Origin: Engraulis encrasicolus
Lineage: Eukaryota; Chordata; Actinopteri; Clupeiformes; Engraulidae
Length of the DNA stretch: 64,000 nucleotides
NCBI RefSeq assembly: GCF_034702125.1
Contig: NW_026945764.1
Location: forward strand, 620,805-684,804
Direction of reading: 5' to 3'
The notes below the pieces were generated by a model. That model saw only the letters and a program-made list of their open reading frames with translations. It searched no databases and had not been told where the DNA came from. Shown in pieces: positions 59,401 through 64,000 of the stretch; the first letter of the stretch is position 1, and each line of letters begins with the position of its first letter. A program made the translations under genes and the position numbers.

Positions 59401-60498
59401 TTCACCATCGGAGGCTTCTCCACCCCCTACTGAATCAGAGTCAGCATTAGCAGTTTTTGGTTCCCCTACAGGTGACTGTGGGGAGATATCTGCAACTGCA
59501 GGTTGAACAAGGAAAGAATCATTTAAGGGCACGTCGTCTGAGTCAAACCCACGTGCAGCCATAGCACGAGTCACGACACATGCTGGGAACACATCAGGAT
59601 ATTGGCGTTTACTATCATCAGGCACTCCAGACATTTTAGCCACAGGCCCAACAATAGGGGGAGACACTACATTAGAATCAGCCCAAACCCTGGCACCAGC
59701 TAAGTCATTGCCCAAAATTAAAGAAATTCCAGGTATGGGGAGAGATGTACGAACTCCAACCACGACATCAGCAGTTACCAGTTCAGAGACCAAGTGTACC
59801 TGGTGTAGGGGCACCAGCATGGGAGTCATCTCAAAACCTTTTATCACTACATGAGTTCCAGTAGCAGTACTATCCGAAAGCGGTAAAACCCCAGATAACA
59901 AAAAGGATTGAGCAGCCCCAGTATCCCGAAGTATGCGCACTGGAAAACTAGAGCTAGACTGGCCAGACACAGACACAAATCCATTGGTAATGAAAGGAGT
60001 GTAATCAGAGTCACCCCTCTCCTCATGACCTTTAGTAGCAACCATTGCACGGTGACTCTTAGACTTAGGCAGGAGGAACGGCCCGGTACCACAAGAAGTA
60101 ATTAAACCAGAAGGCTTGGGATTCTTACCCTTCTTATTACGAAGTGGGCATTCAGTCACCTTGTGACCAACCTTCTTACAGTAGAAACAGACGATATCTG
60201 AGTTAACAGGAGGACGACTAGAAGAAGCAGATTGAGAGGGCTGAGGAGCATTATTCCCACCACTAGGTGATCGGTTCTTAGAGAAAAACCTACCCTTACC
60301 CTGAGAGCTAGGCCAGCGGCCATCGGACATGCCTTTATGGGTCAGTACATATTTATCAGCTAACACAGCAGCTTGCTCTAAGGTGTTCACTTCGTGTTCT
60401 TTAAGATGCACAGCCACAGGGTCAGGAAGACCATTCGTAAAGTCTTCCAGTAGCACAAGCTCCCTTAGGTTTTCTTTGGTTTCGACGCACTGTGCACT
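56461..60498 (-). CDS. pol: Gmr1-like gag end and pol: zinc knuckle, protease, integrase, RT, RNase H
   Basis: The open frame begins at 60585 (1,374 codons), but its first 29 codons lie in the inserted DNA element, so element sequence starts at 60498. Residues are counted from the 60585 ATG. A CCHC knuckle (CFYC...H...C) is at 133-146. The protease DTG is at 221-223. The integrase has H506/H512 and C542/C545, D576, D635 and E671, and a GPY-type module at 810-812. RT follows, with YLDD at 1108-1111, then RNase H (VAVDAS about 1254, DHNPL about 1326) and the terminal ADALSRV. All catalytic residues are present and there is no internal stop. Integrase ahead of RT is reversed relative to ordinary Ty3/gypsy elements. 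Confidence 0.93.
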   Translation of the reverse strand, partial: SAQCVETKENLRELVLLEDFTNGLPDPVAVHLKEHEVNTLEQAAVLADKYVLTHKGMSDGRWPSSQGKGRFFSKNRSPSGGNNAPQPSQSASSSRPPVNSDIVCFYCKKVGHKVTECPLRNKKGKNPKPSGLITSCGTGPFLLPKSKSHRAMVATKGHEERGDSDYTPFITNGFVSVSGQSSSSFPVRILRDTGAAQSFLLSGVLPLSDSTATGTHVVIKGFEMTPMLVPLHQVHLVSELVTADVVVGVRTSLPIPGISLILGNDLAGARVWADSNVVSPPIVGPVAKMSGVPDDSKRQYPDVFPACVVTRAMAARGFDSDDVPLNDSFLVQPAVADISPQSPVGEPKTANADSDSVGGGEASDGEVDILEVVPSDELTSCGLTPTSDPEFDSCSLSELLKISRDELIKEQTNDSSLQPYLTRALSKEEPNDDHSHYLMQDGLLCRQFVYEQDTFSHTVTQIVVPHRFRNAVLDLAHTRVAGHPGVRKTYDRIKRRFFWPRLKREVSAYVRACHVCQITGKPNQKIPVAPLQPIPAMSNPFEHLIVDCVGPLPRSKAGHSFLLTVMCQATRYPAAYPLRSITTKSVLKALVNFMSIFGIAKVIQSDQGSNFTSRQFSRALRQLKARHNISSAYHPQSQGALERFHQTLKSLLRSYCTELSADWEEGLPWLLLASREVVQESVGFSPNELVFGHTVRGPTAVLADKWHTTDDAPSNVLDYVSGFRYRLYEARAAAQRKLGKAQLKMQSLFNRKAKHRSFKPGEKVLALLPLMHSPFQAKFSGPYQVLKHLPDYNYLLSTPDRRKKVQVCHINLLKPYIESESAAPVGLIASLPAEGATMPSVVAGDCESGLDLGSDIDDEGVKCPSRAVVEGRLKNSEYLAELPLQLSHLSDSEQTDIADLIHSFPSLFPDVPTRTSVIEHDIDVGGAPPMKQHAYRVNPFKREMLQKEVDYLLTHGLAEHSFSAWSSPCLLVNKPDGTYRFCTDYRKLNAVTKPDCYPLPRCDDCVDRVGSAVFVSKFDLLKGYWQVPLTARAKEVSAFVTPDSFLQYQVMPFGVRNAPATFQRLINQVLVGMRGCDAYLDDLVLYSSTWAEHLEQIRELFTRLSKANLTINLAKCEFGKASVTYLGKVVGGGQVRPVEAKIEAICNYPVPGTRRELRRFLGMAGYYRAFCKNFATVVTPLTGLLSPKVPFEWSPNCQEAFDHVKALLATSPVLSAPNFDRPFCVAVDASESGAGAVLLQLDCDGVEHPVCYYSKKFNHHQRAYSTVEREALALILAMQNFEVYVGSSSSPTDVYTDHNPLVFIDRMRNKNQRIMRWSILLQQYPLRIKHIRGKDNIVADALSRV

Positions 60499-61706
60499 AG
60501 CCTGGTTCACACCAGACGGTGTATGTGTAGCTTCGGCGCCCCCTGTCGGCGCAGAGCTACACACACTACCATAGCCATAGAGCACGCTCCGTCTCCAACC
60601 AGAAAATAGGCTGAGAATGTATTGCTACGGCATGGCCTCCTCACCAACAAATTCCTTCAAAAACCTTCCTGTTAACCCATTGAGGTCTAAGTGCCCTTGA
60701 GAGGGCAATTTGACATGTCTCCAAAAACAAATCTGTAACTCTGTGAGTTTTTGTCATTGAAACACGTAAGTTACACCATTAGAAACCTCAGACCTTCCAG
60801 ATTTCAAATATATATATATTAAATAAATTATATAGCTGGCCCAATTTAAAGAAAGTGAAAAGAAATCTTCGCATATTCTGTACTCTCTGCCTGTAGCAGC
60901 CACACCTATAGCTATTCACATGTAAAGTACCGGTGCTTGAGTGGCTATTCAGAGGTGACAACACGCCCCTTTCAGGTAGGGTAAACACAGCAGACGTAGA
61001 GTGACAGGGGGGTTTGGGCTATCAGAGCACATGGGGATTGACAGGGGGGTGTGGGCCATTAGAGGTTTTTCACACCTATCTCATTAGTATTCAAATGAGA
61101 CAGGCAGTGGCAGTGACATAGTCATTCTTTTTTGCATTTTGTATGAAAACAACAAAACATTTCTAAATGCCCTTTTCACTTTTATGCTGCCAACACATTT
61201 GTATACAAGATTCAAACTTCAAAAGTCTTGGCTAGATATATTTATTGTGTGTTTTCTTGGACTTTTTGAAGACGTCTGAAACCTGTTTTTTTGTACAGTT
61301 GTGTTTATACTCAATTTAAATAAAACATGTTTGTATGACATCCAATTTTTTTCAGATTATTTCTTGTCAGGCTTTTCACAATACAACCATATATTCCACT
61401 TTTGCATAGATGCTTACTGTTAGCTGAAAATACTTGAAAATGTCAGGGTGGTGCAAGCAGCCTAAAAGCCTCTGAAAGGCCTTAGACCTCAGAGGGTTAA
61501 TCTTTAAAGAGTCAATATAGTCTCTAATCTGTCTTGTGACTCCTCAATGTGAGTTACCGTTGATTTTGAAGCAATAAATTCTCAGCCTATTTTCTGGTTG
61601 GAGACGGAGCGTGCTCTATGGCTGTGTACCAGACGGAAGTGTGTGTAGCTCTGCTCCGCCAGGGGGCGCCGAAGCTACACATACACCGTCTGGTAGGAAC
61701 CAGGCT
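60499..61706. mobile_element. TIR element inserted in gag, 10-bp target duplication
   Basis: A 1,208-bp insertion between perfect ACTGTGCACT repeats (60489-60498 and 61707-61716). Its inverted repeats start AGCCTGGTTC and run about 125-135 bp, including a CTTCGGCGCCCCCTG block. The right arm has a short extra copy of GTCTGGTA. The 9-10-bp duplication with long TIRs resembles Mutator-like elements, but no transposase remains. It supplies the ATG seen at the start of the downstream pol frame. Confidence 0.88.
60676..61496. mobile_element. piggyBac-type MITE nested in the gag insertion
   Basis: The ends CCCATTGAGGTCTAAG / CTTAGACCTCAGAGGG lie between TTAA at 60672-60675 and 61497-61500. It is 821 bp, AT-rich and non-coding. 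Confidence 0.88.
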
Positions 61707-62643
61707 ACTGTGCACTGCACCACCGATCAAACAAACGCTCCTTCTCACGAGCATGTTCAACATATGTCTGCTGATCTGACTTTTTGGCATCCCGGAACCG
61801 CTGGCGGTACGCCTCTGGGACTAGCTCATAGACATGCATGACATTCTTCTTTACCTTGTCATAATTTTGAGCCTCAGCAACGGGTAGAGCTGAGAACACC
61901 TCTCTTGCTTTGCCAGTGAAGACACATTGTAGCAAGAGGGTCCACACATCTTTGGGCCAATTTAAAGTTGCAGCAACTCGCTCAAAATGATTAAAATACT
62001 TGTCTACGTCCTTCTCGGTGAAGGGGGGTACTAGACGAATATTTTTGCAAACGTCAAATTTCGACTCAGAGGTGGAAGGAGAAGAAACAGATGCCACGGA
62101 AGGTACAGGAGGTGATTTAACCTCCAGATCAAGCCTCCTCATGGCCAGAGCATGGTCATTAGCCATACGTTGGAGCTCTAATTGTTGGAGCATCTCTGCT
62201 TTACGGAGTTCAACCTCCAGCTCTTTTTCACGCAGGCTTATGGCCCTTGAATCAATTTTGCTTCTTAGCTCATCATGCTGCAACTCATTATCGTCGTTAA
62301 CATTTTGCTCAGTCTCGGGTGAATCTGCAATTGCAGTCACCTCTTTCTCCTCTGAGGAGACAACACCATCACCATCGCCATCGTCATCATCATCATCATC
62401 ATCATCATGCTCATCCTCCACTTCCTCTTTAATGATAGAATGAGCAAGGAGTTGGCGTTTAATGGAGTCAACTAGTGCATCCTTTGTCTTCTTCTCTTTA
62501 GCACTTATGGCAAAGCCATAGTGCTCTGCTACAGCCAGGAGCTGATCTTTGGTCAAAGTTGACAACAGCTCCAAAGACGGCTGAGCAACAAATTGTTCAA
62601 CAGATGTCATCACTTCATAGAAGTATTCACTCAAAGATAACAT
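61705..62643 (-). pseudogene. gag: Gmr1-like gag, N-terminal 309 codons, cut by the DNA insertion
   Basis: The ATG at 62643 opens a 312-codon frame; the stop codon is created at the edge of the inserted element (61705-61707). A SAP-like motif (LTKDQLLAVAEHYGF, about 29-43) is followed by an Asp-run (about 80-95). A coiled-coil heptad region comes next (LREKELEVELRKAEMLQQLE, about 135-175). A capsid-like domain follows (LVPPFTEKDVDKYFNHFE and CVFTGKAREVFSAL, about 205-260). The rest of gag, with the zinc knuckle, lies beyond the insertion at 60498. The split leaves this copy without an intact Gag. The polyacidic tract matches a (CAT)n run on the plus strand. Confidence 0.88.
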
Positions 62644-63673
62644 CCACGTTTACAATTAATCACAATACTGACTAAGCTATCCAGCTAAGCCAAACGTGTC
62701 AGTCTCATACTAACATCAGTGATCAATTAAGTAGAAACGCCGGCATGAAAGCCACAAGAGAAGGAGAAAATACACTAAAGTGACAGAAAAGATGGGAGAA
62801 AAAAAAACGAGGCACAAACCCCCACTGGCTATCAAAAGAAAATGCGCTCTCCTAAAAAACAGCAGCTACCTGCGCTTACTATTTGTAGGCTATTTACCAA
62901 ACAAGTTCACGATTACGTGACTCTTGGAAAACACAACGCTACTGCACCAGAAACCCAGACATTACGCAGCGCGCAACATGTCTGCACACTCACTCACTCA
63001 ACAGGCCAAGTTACAAACAATTACGGAGGATAGGCCAACACCTCTTGTTTTACCGTAACTCTTACAGCCTACGCGCAGCTTGCACAAACAACAGCAAAAG
63101 GAGGGTTACATAATTACGAACGCTAAATCGAGCTAAAAATATATAGACCCCGCGTTCCAACCCAACACGGCACAACCGTAAGCAAGAAGCGCAATACAGC
63201 TCACAACTGATGAACAAAATTCACTCACCAAATCCAGCTGGTATGGCCAAAGCACTCCACCCACATCCAGATGAGAACGCTGCTTCACTGAAATTCACAG
63301 GGTATGGTTAAATCTACAGTACTCTGGCGACCTGTCCTGCACAAGAAAACTTTCTTTGCCTAGCTAGTCTTCGGAGGCTTGCCGACCTCGGGGCGACTGG
63401 TTAACGCATGAACTCGATGCAATACAAGATTGCACGAAGCGTGCCCCCGACAGGAATATAAAATCCCCGATCGGATTTACCTCTAAACACAACAAACTTA
63501 CAAACAGATCAAAACAAAAAAAAGTACTTCGAAGGAGAGGCAGAGCCAAGCTGAAGCACTCTTCCTAGACCAGAGACTGATTACCAAGTTAATTAAAAAA
63601 CAGCGTTCTCACCTGAATGTGGACACAGCCTGCAGCGCAACACCAGAGGATTCCGGACGAGAACCCCAATTCA
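62644..63673 (-). other. 5' leader of the Gmr1-like element
   Basis: About 1.03 kb lies between the 5' LTR and the gag ATG, with no frame of note. It probably holds packaging signals, but none is recognisable. Confidence 0.6.
63652..63671 (-). promoter_or_regulatory. Probable primer-binding site
   Basis: Directly inside the 5' LTR the minus strand reads TGGGGTTCTCGTCCGG, a TGG-starting tRNA-3'-end-complement style sequence. The matching tRNA was not determined. Confidence 0.5.
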
Positions 63674-64000
63674 TGTTACGACCCCCAGCTCGTTTAGGGG
63701 GTGCAACATGAAAAGGAGACCACACAAAGAATGAAAGTTCAAATGTATTTTTATTGAACTATAATAATAAATTCAAACAGGTGTCTAGGGGATGCATGAA
63801 TGGGTGTATGCAAGTGAATGGTGTATGCAATGTATGTGTCAGTATCAATATGTGAGCTGTAAAGGAAGAATCAAAAGGGTGAGGGTAAAGACGTGAGAGG
63901 AGAGCAAGAAATGAAAGTAGCCAGTGGTGAGGTCGAGGTCAGAGTGCCTCCCATCGGAAGAGGAGAGGAGGACTTTATACCTCCCCACAGGTGAAACCAC
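63674..64000 (-). repeat. 5' LTR of the Gmr1-like element, truncated by window
   Basis: 327 bp of the LTR, from TGTTACGACC on the plus strand to the window end. It includes the TATA box (63979-63974), and differs from 55891-56217 only at 63856. Confidence 0.92.

Larger units (their letters stand above)
55891..64000 (-). mobile_element. Gmr1-like Ty3/gypsy LTR retrotransposon, young
   Basis: Two LTR copies in the same orientation bracket a gag and a pol, all minus strand. The 5' LTR is cut by the window end. Integrase lies before RT, the arrangement known for the Gmr1 group within Ty3/gypsy elements. The LTRs differ at one position in 327, indicating recent insertion, yet gag has already been split by a DNA element. 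Confidence 0.92.

Overview
The window looks like a piece of a teleost fish genome made almost entirely of transposable elements, nested several layers deep, with many long (CA)n/(TG)n microsatellites. The fish assignment is an inference from the repeat families: Pao/BEL and Gmr1-like LTR elements, L2/Rex-type LINEs, a Penelope-like element with a GIY-YIG domain, a Tc1 element, TTAA-flanked piggyBac-type MITEs and 8-bp-TSD hAT MITEs. I recognise no host protein-coding gene, rRNA, functional tRNA or CRISPR. All convincing coding sequence is transposon-derived.

Layout. 1-7243: 3' part of a Pao/BEL LTR retrotransposon on the + strand (gag, protease, RT, RNase H, integrase, then a probable 3' LTR), broken by an in-frame stop and two opposite frameshifts. 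7523-9498: hAT-like repeat with a TTAA MITE inside. 9499-15345: poorly characterised repeats and a local tandem duplication, one copy split by a piggyBac-type element that itself holds a LINE, a hAT MITE and a TG microsatellite. 15346-17676: a deleted LINE and a decayed Tc1 transposon. 17981-23826: a long element rich in AAGTATACTT-like words, with tRNA-like modules. 24549-41405: the most complex nest, with a 285-bp hairpin insertion carrying a hammerhead-ribozyme-like core, two inverted copies of a 1.67-kb TTAA-type element, an 8.4-kb element with ~210-280-bp terminal inverted repeats, and a Penelope-like element. 41604-49260: a SINE split by a piggyBac-type element, an intergenic stretch with a repeated 15-bp motif, TTAA MITEs and a TAA-flanked element full of internal inverted repeats. 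49450-51085: a LINE inserted next to another LINE 3' end. 51090-55890: decayed repeats, an LTR-like stretch, microsatellites and a minisatellite.

55891-64000: a young Gmr1-like Ty3/gypsy retrotransposon on the minus strand. Its LTRs differ at 1 of 327 comparable bases. Its 1,374-codon frame has the unusual order zinc knuckle, protease, integrase, RT, RNase H, so integrase precedes RT. Its gag has been split by a TIR element with a 10-bp target duplication, and that element holds a TTAA MITE.

The best candidates for something under-described are the 8.4-kb long-TIR element with no recognisable transposase, the hairpin insertions with hammerhead-like cores, and the paired TTAA elements that keep a 95-codon frame.
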